A stretch of DNA of 7,905 bases from Nitrospirota bacterium. GTDB taxonomy: Bacteria; Nitrospirota; JACRHJ01. The translations under genes and the position numbers were made by a program. The DNA lies in the NCBI GenBank assembly GCA_021785055.1, contig JAJYGS010000113.1, positions 1 through 7,905 on the forward strand, given 5' to 3'. The notes beneath the pieces were generated by a model. That model saw only the letters and a list, made by a program, of their open reading frames with translations. It made no database searches and was not told where the DNA came from. Below, piece after piece: positions 1-6,357 of this stretch (position 1 is the stretch's first letter; each line of letters starts with the position of its first letter).

Positions 1-255
1 CGAGAGGATTGCCTTCAGCGAATTTATCGTGTCCTCGACCGGCTCGCCGGCGGGCAGCATCAGCCATACCGTGCGCGGGGGGGCGAGTTTTGCGGCGAGA
101 TCCTCAAGAGACGCCGCCGCTTCCGCCCCCTCTTTTGCGAGGTCCGCGACATTCTCCAGCGAGCGGTCGAAGGCGACAGCCGCGTGCCCGCCTTTTATCA
201 GCCTGCGGGCCATGTTGCCGCCCATCTTCCCAAGTCCTATCATGCCGAACTGCAT
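1..255 (-). CDS. gnd: 6-phosphogluconate dehydrogenase, N-terminal part (runs off left edge)
   Basis: Decarboxylating 6-phosphogluconate dehydrogenase makes ribulose 5-phosphate, CO2 and reduced cofactor in the cytosol. Only the first 85 residues are present. They begin MQFGMIGLGKMGGNMARRL, a Rossmann nucleotide-binding loop (GxGxxG at residues 7-12) in the form typical of this family, and continue with a conserved WLMLPAG stretch near residues 67-73. The beginning resembles the short (about 300-residue) form rather than the E. coli 470-residue form. Asp30 at the end of the second strand, where NADP enzymes usually have Asn-Arg-Thr, hints at NAD preference (inference). AAGGAG at 261-266 lies 5 nt before the ATG and overlaps the stop codon of the upstream transaldolase gene, so the two are probably translationally linked. 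A related beta-hydroxyacid dehydrogenase is possible, but the pentose-phosphate neighbours favour gnd. Confidence 0.88.
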   Translation of the reverse strand, partial: MQFGMIGLGKMGGNMARRLIKGGHAAVAFDRSLENVADLAKEGAEAAASLEDLAAKLAPPRTVWLMLPAGEPVEDTINSLKAILS

Positions 256-264
256 TATGCCTCC

Positions 265-1410
265 TTACGCCGCCTTTTTCGCCATGCCCTCCAGCTTCCT
301 TGCAATCGCGCCGAGGACGTCGTTGTACGAATCGCTGAATTTCTTTACGCCCTCTTCCTCAAGCCGCTCCGTCGCCTGCCCCAGGTTTATGCCTATGGAC
401 GAGATTTTCTCGAACACGTCCCGCGCGTCCTGGAGGTCATGCTCTATCGTTACGCGGACCTTTCCGTGATCCTTGAACTTCGTCAGCGTCTCAAGCGGCA
501 TGGTGTTTACGGTGTCGGGGGCGACGAGTTCCTCCACGTACTTGATGTCGCTGTATTTCGGGTTTTTCGTCCCCGTCGAGGCCCAGAGGAGCCTCTGCGC
601 GTTCGCGCCCTTCTCGCGTATAAGCCTGAAACCGGTGCCCAGGAAAATCTCCTTGTATTTCTGGTATGCGAGCTTGCAGTTCGCCACGCCCGCCTTCCCG
701 TAGAGATTTCTTATCCGGCGCTCTTCGTTCTCCGTGCCCGCCGCCGGGAGCTTCTCGTTGAACATCGCGTCGAAAAGCGCGTCCACCCGGCTGACGAAGA
801 AGCTCGCCACGGAGTGTATGTCGGAGACGGGCTGTCCCGCGCTTATCCGCCTCTCGATCCCCCTGAGATAGGCCAGGGCCACGGCCTCGTATCTCTGGAC
901 GGAGAAAAGAAGCGTCACGTTTACGTTTATGCCTTCCGCCGTCAGCTCCTCTATGGCCGAAACCCCCTCCGGGACACCCGGTATCTTAACTAGTATATTC
1001 TTCCTGCCGATTTCAAAGACAAGCCGTCTCGCCTCGGTTATGGATGCGCCCGCATCCCGCGCCAGGTCCGGCGACACCTCGATGCTTACATACCCGTCCT
1101 GTCCACCGCTTCTGTCGTAGACCTCTTTTAATATATCAGCCGCCTCGCGGATGTCTTCGGTGGTTATCGCCTCGTATATCTTTTCAGGCTCCGCAACTCC
1201 GCGCCCGGCCAGTTCCTTCATCTGCGCGTCGTAGATGTCGCTTCCCTCTATCGCTCCCTGGAAGATTGTCGGGTTGGACGTAACGCCGGAGACGTTGTCC
1301 TCCCTGAGGAGCGCGCCGAGCCTGCCGGAGCGGATGATGTCGCGGCTTAAGAAGTCCAGCCAGACGCTCTGCCCTGCCTGGTTTAGTTGAATTAAAGGGT
1401 TGCCTGCCAT
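265..1410 (-). CDS. tal: Transaldolase (long type)
   Basis: Transaldolase moves a dihydroxyacetone unit from sedoheptulose 7-phosphate to glyceraldehyde 3-phosphate through a lysine Schiff base, in the non-oxidative pentose phosphate pathway. The 381 residues match the long bacterial type (about 370-390). Visible landmarks are WLDFLSR at 17-23, GVTSNPTIF at 42-50, the catalytic-lysine motif VKIPGVPEG with Lys142, NVNVTLLFS at 162-170, and WASTGTKNP at 277-285. No domain is missing and no glucose-6-phosphate isomerase fusion is seen. The ATG has AAGGAG at 1417-1422 with a 6-nt spacer. It lies 23 nt after the transketolase stop and 9 nt before the gnd start, so it is the middle gene of a three-gene operon with no promoter or terminator of its own in either gap. 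Confidence 0.95.
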   Translation of the reverse strand: MAGNPLIQLNQAGQSVWLDFLSRDIIRSGRLGALLREDNVSGVTSNPTIFQGAIEGSDIYDAQMKELAGRGVAEPEKIYEAITTEDIREAADILKEVYDRSGGQDGYVSIEVSPDLARDAGASITEARRLVFEIGRKNILVKIPGVPEGVSAIEELTAEGINVNVTLLFSVQRYEAVALAYLRGIERRISAGQPVSDIHSVASFFVSRVDALFDAMFNEKLPAAGTENEERRIRNLYGKAGVANCKLAYQKYKEIFLGTGFRLIREKGANAQRLLWASTGTKNPKYSDIKYVEELVAPDTVNTMPLETLTKFKDHGKVRVTIEHDLQDARDVFEKISSIGINLGQATERLEEEGVKKFSDSYNDVLGAIARKLEGMAKKAA

Positions 1411-1433
1411 GTCTGTCTCCTTGTAGTTTATGA

Positions 1434-3527
1434 TTATTTCGCCCCGGCAGCCTTCTTCTTCCGTTCGCCGCCTTTTTTCTCCAGAAGCTTCCCGGCCTTC
1501 TCGACGATATTCTCCGCGGTGAAGCCGAACTTCTCCATGTTCACGCCGCCCGGCGCGGAGGCTCCGAAACGGTCTATCCCAATGGATATGCCCGCAGGCC
1601 CGGCATACTTCTCCCAGCCGAATACAGTCCCGGCCTCCACCGTAATCCTCGCCGCTGTGCCTGGCGGCAGCACCTTGTCTTTGTATTCGCGGGACTGCGT
1701 CTCGAACGTCTCCCGGCAGGGCATGCTCACCACCCTTGCCGAAACCCCTTCCTTCGCCAGTATCTCGTATGCCTCAAGGGCAATGTGAACCTCCGAGCCC
1801 GTGGCGACGATAATAAGCTCCGGACGCCCCTTCGGCGCGTCGGCAAGTATGTACGCCCCCATGTGAAGCCCTGCGGCACCGGCGTATTTTTTCCGGTCGA
1901 TTACCGGGACCTTCTGCCTCGTCAGCGCGAGGGCGACAGGCCCGTCCTTTTCCAGGAGCGCAGATTTCCATGCCTCGGCGGTCTCGTTCGCGTCCGCCGG
2001 GCGGATTACCCGGATCCCGGGCATTGCCCGGAGCGACGCCAGCTGCTCAATCGGCTGATGTGTCGGGCCGTCCTCGCCCAGGGCGACGGAGTCGTGCGTG
2101 AAGACGTAAATGACCTTGACGCGGGAGAGCGCAGCCAGCCTGATTGCGGGGCGCATGTAGTCCGAGAATATCAGGAACGTCGCCGCGAACGGGATAAGCC
2201 CGCCGTGCAGGGCCATGCCGTTGCTTATGGCCGCCATCGCATGCTCCCTCACGCCGTAGGCGATATTCGCCCCGCCGTAGCCCCAGTGTCCCGTAACCGC
2301 GCCCTGGACTCCTTCGTCCCCGCCCGACGGGTTCTGGAAATCGCCCCTGCCGTCCATGGCCGTTTTCGTGGAAGGGTCGAGGTCTCCGGAGCCGCCGATG
2401 AGCGACGGTATCTTCTCCGCCACGGCGTTTAATACCTTCCCGCCCGCGGAGCGCGTGGCCATGCCTTTTTCGTCCGGGGGGAAGACGGGTATGTCGCCGT
2501 CCCAACCTTCCGGGAGCTTCGGCCCCGTCATAAGCTCCCACTGCGCAAGGAGTTCGGGGTATTTTTTGCCATAAGCCCGCATAAGACCCGTCCACTCCTC
2601 CTCGCGCGCCGCGCCCTTGGCCCCGGCCTCGCGGAATACCTTCAGGGCCTGGTCCGGCACGTAGAACGACTCGTCCGGCGGCCATCCCAGGTTGTCCTTC
2701 GTCAGGCGAACCTCCTCGACGCCCAGGGGAGAGCCGTGCGCCTCGAAGCTGTCCTGCTTGTTCGGGCTTCCATAGCCCAGGTGCGTGCGGACGGAGACAA
2801 GCGACGGCCTGCCCGTCTCTTCCTTTGCCGCCGCGACGGCCTTCGATACGGCCTCCAGGTCGTTTCCGTCTTCCACGCTCTGGGTGTGCCAGCCGTACGC
2901 CTCGAAGCGCTTTATAACGTCCTCCGTGAAGGAGAGCTTCGTATCGGCGGAGAGGGTCGTGTGGTTGTTGTCGTAGATGTAAATCAGCTTGCCGAGCTTT
3001 AGGTGTCCGGCAAGTGACGCCGCCTCGGAGGCGACGCCCTCCATCAAATCCCCGTCGCTCACGATGGAGAAGGTGTGGTGGTCTACAATCTCGTGCCCCG
3101 GACGGTTAAACCTCGCCGCGAGGTATCGCTCGGCGATTGCCATGCCAACGCCGTTTGCGAACCCCTGGCCGAGCGGCCCGGTCGTGCACTCCACCCCCGG
3201 CGTGTGCCCGTATTCCGGGTGGCCGGGCGTCCTGCTGCCCCACTTGCGGAAGTTCTTTATGTCGTCGAGCGAGAGGTCGTATCCTGTCAGGAACAGCATG
3301 GCGTAAAGCAGCATCGAGCCATGCCCCGCCGAGAGGACGAAGCGGTCGCGGTCGGCCCATAGCGGGTTTTTAGGATTGTATTTCAGGAATTTCGTCCACA
3401 GGACGTGCGCGACCGCCGCCGTGCCCATGGGCATGCCCGGATGCCCGGAATTTGCGAACTGGACGGCGTCCACCGCAAGGAAACGAATCGTGTTGACGCA
3501 CAGGTCTTCAATGCCCATCTTCTTCAA
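1434..3527 (-). CDS. tkt: Transketolase
   Basis: Thiamine-diphosphate-dependent transketolase transfers two-carbon ketol units between sugar phosphates and links the pentose phosphate pathway to glycolysis. The 697-residue product is full length. Landmarks are NSGHPGMPMG at 26-35, SAGHG at 66-70, GPLGQG at 117-122, the diphosphate/Mg site SDGDLMEG at 157-164 followed by DNN at 186-188, the pyrimidine-domain REHA with the catalytic glutamate Glu428, GEDGPTHQP at 484-492, and a C-terminal domain with ATGSEV at 575-580. The usual GDG of the diphosphate motif reads SDG, a known variation. The tail from about 684 is lysine-rich and probably disordered. Translation is taken from TTG at 3527 because GGAGG at 3534-3538 is 6 nt upstream of it; the ATG three codons later (3518) would be 15 nt from that site. 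It is the first gene of the tkt-tal-gnd operon. Confidence 0.96.
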   Translation of the reverse strand: MKKMGIEDLCVNTIRFLAVDAVQFANSGHPGMPMGTAAVAHVLWTKFLKYNPKNPLWADRDRFVLSAGHGSMLLYAMLFLTGYDLSLDDIKNFRKWGSRTPGHPEYGHTPGVECTTGPLGQGFANGVGMAIAERYLAARFNRPGHEIVDHHTFSIVSDGDLMEGVASEAASLAGHLKLGKLIYIYDNNHTTLSADTKLSFTEDVIKRFEAYGWHTQSVEDGNDLEAVSKAVAAAKEETGRPSLVSVRTHLGYGSPNKQDSFEAHGSPLGVEEVRLTKDNLGWPPDESFYVPDQALKVFREAGAKGAAREEEWTGLMRAYGKKYPELLAQWELMTGPKLPEGWDGDIPVFPPDEKGMATRSAGGKVLNAVAEKIPSLIGGSGDLDPSTKTAMDGRGDFQNPSGGDEGVQGAVTGHWGYGGANIAYGVREHAMAAISNGMALHGGLIPFAATFLIFSDYMRPAIRLAALSRVKVIYVFTHDSVALGEDGPTHQPIEQLASLRAMPGIRVIRPADANETAEAWKSALLEKDGPVALALTRQKVPVIDRKKYAGAAGLHMGAYILADAPKGRPELIIVATGSEVHIALEAYEILAKEGVSARVVSMPCRETFETQSREYKDKVLPPGTAARITVEAGTVFGWEKYAGPAGISIGIDRFGASAPGGVNMEKFGFTAENIVEKAGKLLEKKGGERKKKAAGAK

Positions 3528-3533
3528 GACAGC

Positions 3534-3538
3534 CCTCC
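3534..3538 (-). promoter_or_regulatory. Ribosome binding site that favours the TTG start of tkt
   Basis: On the minus strand GGAGG, inside a longer G-rich run (3533-3541), is followed by 6 nt and then TTG at 3527-3525. The alternative ATG at 3518-3516 lies 15 nt from this site, too far for good initiation, although GAAGAAG directly before that ATG could serve weakly. Only three N-terminal residues differ between the two choices. Confidence 0.6.
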
Positions 3539-3574
3539 CCCGCAGGTATCATGCCCCCGCAAATTCCAGATAAA

Positions 3575-3610
3575 CGCCATTCCCGTGAAAACGGGAATAC
3601 AGCGACTCTT
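3575..3610. repeat. Dispersed palindromic repeat, ATTCCC-N8-GGGAAT type
   Basis: The core ATTCCCGTGAAAACGGGAAT (3579-3598) is a perfect 8-bp inverted repeat around a GAAA loop, followed by ACAGCGACT. It has the shape of the widespread intergenic repeats that read as IPVKTGIQ or VIPAKAGIQ in spurious proteins, and it also fits the 20-bp pattern ATTCCC-N8-GGGAAT known as dRS3 in Neisseria. It lies in the probable 5' leader of tkt, where the transcript could fold into a stable GNRA-like hairpin. Identity as a repeat family member rests on recognition of the motif, since only one copy is present here. Confidence 0.7.
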
Positions 3611-3617
3611 CAAATTA

Positions 3618-3626
3618 AGTATATCA
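3618..3626 (-). promoter_or_regulatory. Candidate extended -10 promoter for tkt-tal-gnd
   Basis: On the minus strand the sequence reads TGATATACT, an extended -10 element with a near-consensus hexamer. No good -35 is visible 17-18 nt upstream, as is usual for extended -10 promoters. Transcription would start near 3611 and give a leader of about 85 nt containing the 3579-3598 palindrome. A short dyad, ATCAG (3623-3627) and CTGAT (3635-3639), overlaps the element. This is a prediction from sequence only. Confidence 0.45.
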
Positions 3627-3651
3627 GAAAAACCCTGATTTAAAGAGGAAA

Positions 3652-3666
3652 TTGCACCTGCTGCAA
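3652..3666. promoter_or_regulatory. 15-bp palindrome between the divergent promoters
   Basis: TTGCACCTGCTGCAA has two perfect 5-bp arms around a 5-nt centre. It lies about 30 bp upstream of both the tkt promoter candidate and the -35 of the radical SAM promoter candidate, so a regulator bound here could affect both directions. The arms are short and chance occurrence is not excluded. Confidence 0.25.
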
Positions 3667-3688
3667 AGCTCGTCGTGCAGGATTTGGG

Positions 3689-3718
3689 TTGCTTTCGCCC
3701 TTGTGCCTGTGTTATATT
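3689..3718 (+). promoter_or_regulatory. Candidate sigma70-type promoter for the heme gene group
   Basis: TTGCTT (3689-3694) and TATATT (3713-3718) are separated by 18 nt, and the -10 is preceded by TGT, giving an extended -10. Transcription would begin near 3725, about 35 nt before the ATG of the radical SAM gene. The position, pointing away from tkt in a 232-nt divergent gap, supports the call. Confidence 0.5.
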
Positions 3719-3759
3719 AACCTCACGCATTTCCAGAGTTTTTCCCCGGAGATTTACGC

Positions 3760-4845
3760 ATGAACATGGATTTTGTCCCGAAGTGGATAGCCTGGGAGGT
3801 TACCCGCCGATGCAACCTCAGCTGTGTCCACTGCCGCTCCGCCTCAGGGGTAAATTCCTTCGACACGGCGTTCGATACCGCCGAAGCGAAGAAGCTCCTT
3901 GACGACATAGCCGCGTTCGCCAGCCCCGTGATAGTCCTCTCCGGCGGAGAGCCGCTCCTCAGGAGCGACCTCTTCGAGATAGCCTCGCACGGAACGAGGC
4001 TCGGCCTTCGTATGTGCATCGCCACGAACGGCTTCCTCGTCACGGACGATGTCTGCAAAAAGATGAAAGAGGCCGGGATAAAGATTGTGTCCATGAGCCT
4101 CGACGGGTCTGATGCCAAAGTCCACGACAACTTCCGGGGCCAGCCTGGAGCCTTCGAGGGCGTCGTTCACGCCTCTTCCCTTTTCAACAAGCACGGCATC
4201 GAGTTCCTGATAAACTCCTCCTTCACGAAGCGTAACCAGAAAGAGATCCCGGAAGTTATGAAGCTCGCGAAGTCCTTGGGCGCGAAGGCGTGGTATATGT
4301 TCATGATAGTCCCGACGGGCCGGGGCGAGGATATAATGTCCGAGCTTATATCAAAAGAGGATTACGAAGACCTGCTCAAGTGGCACTACGAGATGGAGAA
4401 AAACGAAAAGGATATGCTGGTGCGCCCGACGTGCGCGCCGCACTACTACCGCATCGTGCCGCAGATGAACAAGCTGGCCGAAGAGGGGGACAAGCTGGAA
4501 CGCAGAACGCTGAAGTTCTCCACCGGCGGCTCCAAAGGCTGCCTGGCGGGGCAGGTGATATGCCTCATCACCGCCGAGGGCGAGGTATATCCGTGCAGCT
4601 ATTTCCCGCACTCCGCGGGCAACGTGAAGACGACGCCGTTCAGGGACATATGGATGGACGCTCCGTTATTCCACGACCTTAGGGATTTCAAAAAATATAA
4701 AGGCAAATGCGGCGTCTGCGAGTATATCAACGTCTGCGGCGGATGCCGTGCCCGCGCCGACGCGGTCTTCGGCGATTACCTGGAAGAGGAGCCGTTCTGC
4801 AATTATATCCCGGCGAGGATGCGGAATGACAAGGCGGGGAAATAA
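3760..4845 (+). CDS. ahbD: AhbD/NirJ-type radical SAM-SPASM protein, probable Fe-coproporphyrin III decarboxylase (heme b synthase)
   Basis: The nearest family I recognise is AhbD, which oxidatively decarboxylates two propionates of Fe-coproporphyrin III to the vinyl groups of heme b. The 361 residues begin with IAWEVTRRCNLSCVHC, giving the radical SAM cluster motif CxxxCxxC at Cys18, Cys22 and Cys25, then SGGEP at 61-65 for SAM binding. The central TCAPHYYRI (224-232) is shared with AhbD. The C-terminal SPASM domain has seven cysteines (261, 279, 317, 320, 326, 329, 347), including GEVYPC and CGVCEYINVCGGCRARA, enough for two auxiliary 4Fe-4S clusters. GGAG at 3748-3751 is 8 nt before the ATG. 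It leads a group with hemE and hemH, which supports a tetrapyrrole role. NirJ or AhbC, which act on other heme intermediates, are the main alternatives; the family is surer than the exact reaction. Confidence 0.68.
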   Translation: MNMDFVPKWIAWEVTRRCNLSCVHCRSASGVNSFDTAFDTAEAKKLLDDIAAFASPVIVLSGGEPLLRSDLFEIASHGTRLGLRMCIATNGFLVTDDVCKKMKEAGIKIVSMSLDGSDAKVHDNFRGQPGAFEGVVHASSLFNKHGIEFLINSSFTKRNQKEIPEVMKLAKSLGAKAWYMFMIVPTGRGEDIMSELISKEDYEDLLKWHYEMEKNEKDMLVRPTCAPHYYRIVPQMNKLAEEGDKLERRTLKFSTGGSKGCLAGQVICLITAEGEVYPCSYFPHSAGNVKTTPFRDIWMDAPLFHDLRDFKKYKGKCGVCEYINVCGGCRARADAVFGDYLEEEPFCNYIPARMRNDKAGK

Positions 4846-4861
4846 TGGAGGGCTTAAATAA

Positions 4862-5071
4862 ATGAAAGTAATATATGACCCCGAGAACGATATTATCGAT
4901 GTAATCCTTTCCCAGGAAGAAGTCGTTGAAAGTGATGAGATACGCGAAGGTGTAATTGTGGATTATGGCACGGTCCGAAAAAGATTATCGATAGAAATAC
5001 TTGATGCCTCGCAGAAGGTTGCAGACCCCAAAGGCATCCAATACGAGATAAAATCGCAAAAGGTCGCGTAA
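4862..5071 (+). CDS. Small DUF2283 family protein
   Basis: The 69-residue product begins MKVIYDPENDIIDVILS and contains VIVDYG (31-36) and SIEILDAS (43-50), the pattern of DUF2283, a small beta-rich domain of unknown biochemical function that is often found beside DUF4258 or other toxin-like proteins. No such partner is present here. GGAGGG at 4847-4852 is 9 nt before the ATG, and the gene starts 16 nt after the radical SAM stop, so it is probably cotranscribed. Its GC content, counted directly, is 88 of 210 bases (42 percent), clearly below the GC-rich genes around it, and it abuts a block of dispersed repeats. Both facts suggest a recent insertion into the heme operon. A role in heme synthesis is not indicated by the sequence. 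Confidence 0.8.
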   Translation: MKVIYDPENDIIDVILSQEEVVESDEIREGVIVDYGTVRKRLSIEILDASQKVADPKGIQYEIKSQKVA

Positions 5072-5078
5072 AGGCGGG

Positions 5079-5102
5079 TTCTTAGCTTCGCTCAGAATGA
5101 CA
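5079..5102. repeat. Half copy of dispersed repeat ending TTCGCTCAGAATGACA
   Basis: The sequence ending TTCGCTCAGAATGACA is one arm of a widespread bacterial intergenic repeat whose complement starts TGTCATTCTGAGCGAAG. A related fuller copy with both arms lies between hemE and hemH at 6251-6334. Only one arm is seen here, directly after the DUF2283 stop codon. Confidence 0.6.
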
Positions 5103-5112
5103 TCTTCCTTAA

Positions 5113-5148
5113 CCCCTCGCCTTCCGGGAGAGGGGCAGGGGGTGAGGG
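5113..5148. repeat. Dispersed GAGAGGGGCAGGGGGTGAGGG-type repeat with hairpin
   Basis: CCCCTC (5113-5118) and GAGGGG (5130-5135) form a hairpin, and the block continues GCAGGGGGTGAGGG. This arrangement is a common intergenic repeat of Gram-negative genomes (CCCTCTCCC ... GGGAGAGGG ... GGTGAGGG). It is the second of three unrelated repeats packed between the DUF2283 gene and hemE. It could fold in the transcript, but no T run follows, so a classical terminator is unlikely. Confidence 0.6.
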
Positions 5149-5154
5149 AATACC

Positions 5155-5179
5155 GGGCGCAATAAATTGCGTCCCTACA
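5155..5179. repeat. Dispersed palindromic repeat GGGCGCAATAAATTGCGTCC
   Basis: Two 9-nt arms, GGGCGCAAT and ATTGCGTCC, pair with one G-T mismatch around AA (5155-5174) and are followed by CTACA. This form, ending in CCCTACA, is a known type of short dispersed palindrome in environmental bacterial genomes. It ends about 20 nt before the hemE start, so folding could affect access to the hemE ribosome binding site at 5183-5188 (inference). Confidence 0.6.
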
Positions 5180-5198
5180 AATAGGAGGCTATAACTTC

Positions 5199-6248
5199 AT
5201 GTCCGATTCCCGATTTCTAAACGCCTGCTTTGGTAAGCCCGTGGACAGGACGCCCATCTGGCTCATGCGCCAGGCGGGGCGGTACATGGAAGAATACCGC
5301 CGTATCCGCGCGAAGGTGGATTTCCTGACGCTGTGCAAGTCCCCGGAGCTGTGCACGGAGGTAACCCTTCAGCCGATCGACAAGTTCGGCATCGACGCCG
5401 CGATACTTTTCTCCGACATCTTAATCCCCGTCGAGCCGATGGGGATGAAAGTGGATTTCAACCCCGCGCCGGTATTCGAGAAGCCAATCCGCACCCAGGC
5501 GGACGTGGACGCGCTCCGGGTAATTACGCCGGAAGCCGACGTGCCGTTCGTCCCGGAGACGGTTCGTATGCTCCGGCGGGAGCTTGAGTCGCGCAATGTG
5601 CCCCTGATCGGCTTCGCGGGCGCGCCTTTTACGCTCGCAAGCTACATGGTCGAGGGCGGCGGCAGCAGGAGCTTTCAGAACTTAAAGACCATGATGTGGA
5701 AGGAGCCTAAGGTCTTCCGCTCCCTGATGGAGAAGCTCACAGAGACGGTCATCCGCTATCTTAACGCGCAGGTGGACGCCGGCGCGCAGGCGATACAGCT
5801 CTTCGACACATGGGGCGGAGTTCTCTCCCCGGCGGATTACTTGAATTTCGTCATGCCGTATACGGGGCTCGTTATCCAGGGGATCAAAAAATCCCCCGAG
5901 GACGGGAAGGTTCCGGTGATAAATTTCGTCGGCAGCAGCCAGGGATTCCTGCCGCTCGTCGCGCAGGCGGGCGGGGACGTCATAGGCATAGACTGGCGCA
6001 TCGACATCGCCTCCGCAAGGAGCCAGGTCGGCAAAAAAGCCGTCCAGGGCAACATGGACCCGGTATTCCTGCTTGCGCCCATCCCGGAGATAGAGAAGCG
6101 CGTGAAGGAGATACTGGCCGGGGCGGGCGACACGGGGCACATATTCAACTTAGGCCACGGCATAATACCGGAGACGCCGCCGGAGCATGTGAAGGCGCTG
6201 GTCGATTTCGTCCACGAGCACGGCGAGAGCCACAGGGTAAAGGAATAA
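5199..6248 (+). CDS. hemE: Uroporphyrinogen decarboxylase
   Basis: HemE removes four acetate carboxyls from uroporphyrinogen III to give coproporphyrinogen III, in the cytosol and without cofactor. The 349 residues are the normal family length. Signature 1 is PIWLMRQAGRYMEEYR at 19-34, with Arg24 and Arg28 corresponding to the substrate-binding arginines; the catalytic aspartate is Asp73 in ILFSDIL; signature 2 is GFAGAPFTLASYMVEGG at 138-154, with Tyr149; and FNLGHGI at 316-322 carries His320. All key residues are intact. AGGAGG at 5183-5188 lies 10 nt before the ATG. The gene follows a 127-nt gap filled with three short dispersed repeats and precedes hemH by 109 nt, so cotranscription with the genes on either side is likely but must pass through repeat hairpins. 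Confidence 0.97.
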   Translation: MSDSRFLNACFGKPVDRTPIWLMRQAGRYMEEYRRIRAKVDFLTLCKSPELCTEVTLQPIDKFGIDAAILFSDILIPVEPMGMKVDFNPAPVFEKPIRTQADVDALRVITPEADVPFVPETVRMLRRELESRNVPLIGFAGAPFTLASYMVEGGGSRSFQNLKTMMWKEPKVFRSLMEKLTETVIRYLNAQVDAGAQAIQLFDTWGGVLSPADYLNFVMPYTGLVIQGIKKSPEDGKVPVINFVGSSQGFLPLVAQAGGDVIGIDWRIDIASARSQVGKKAVQGNMDPVFLLAPIPEIEKRVKEILAGAGDTGHIFNLGHGIIPETPPEHVKALVDFVHEHGESHRVKE

Positions 6249-6250
6249 AC

Positions 6251-6334
6251 CCTGTCGTCCCGACCGAAGCGGAGGGACCCACGGTAAGTTTTTAAATCAA
6301 AAGTGGAGTCCTCGGCTCAGCTCGGAATGACAGG
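6251..6334. repeat. MITE-like imperfect inverted repeat between hemE and hemH
   Basis: The left arm (6251-6282) begins CCTGTCGTCCCGACCG and the right arm (6303-6334) ends CTCGGAATGACAGG. Comparing the left arm with the complement of the right gives 23 identities over 32 positions, with a 20-nt AT-rich loop. The arms belong to the same family as the half copy at 5079-5102 (ending AGAATGACA or GGAATGACA). It begins two bases after the hemE stop codon. No coding capacity is present. Confidence 0.75.
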
Positions 6335-6340
6335 CTTTTT
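6303..6340 (+). terminator. Possible terminator or attenuator after hemE
   Basis: The right arm of the inverted repeat at 6251-6334 is followed immediately by C and then a run of five T (6336-6340), so the RNA would form a long imperfect stem followed by U residues. This is the arrangement of a Rho-independent terminator, although the stem is long and mismatched and the T run is short. If it works it would lower hemH expression relative to hemE. Confidence 0.3.
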
Positions 6341-6357
6341 GGCGCGGACAGGGGCAT

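Noticed and set aside
184..993. Long plus-strand open frame of 269 codons opposite the transaldolase gene
   Set aside because: It is antisense to a full-length conserved transaldolase, has no recognisable domain, and is explained by the high GC content.
1785..2685. Long open frames on both strands overlapping transketolase
   Set aside because: They lie in other frames of a clearly conserved enzyme and have arginine/glycine/proline-rich composition typical of GC-rich shadow frames.
3524..3730. Minus-strand 68-codon frame upstream of tkt
   Set aside because: Part of it is just the translation of the dispersed palindrome (IPVFTGMAFI), it covers the promoter region, and it matches no family I know.
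3844..4194. Minus-strand 116-codon frame inside the radical SAM gene
   Set aside because: It is antisense to conserved radical SAM sequence, with no credible start signal or domain.
5810..6295. Plus-strand 161-codon frame overlapping the end of hemE and the repeat
   Set aside because: It is out of frame with an intact HemE, and its tail is simply a reading of the dispersed repeat.
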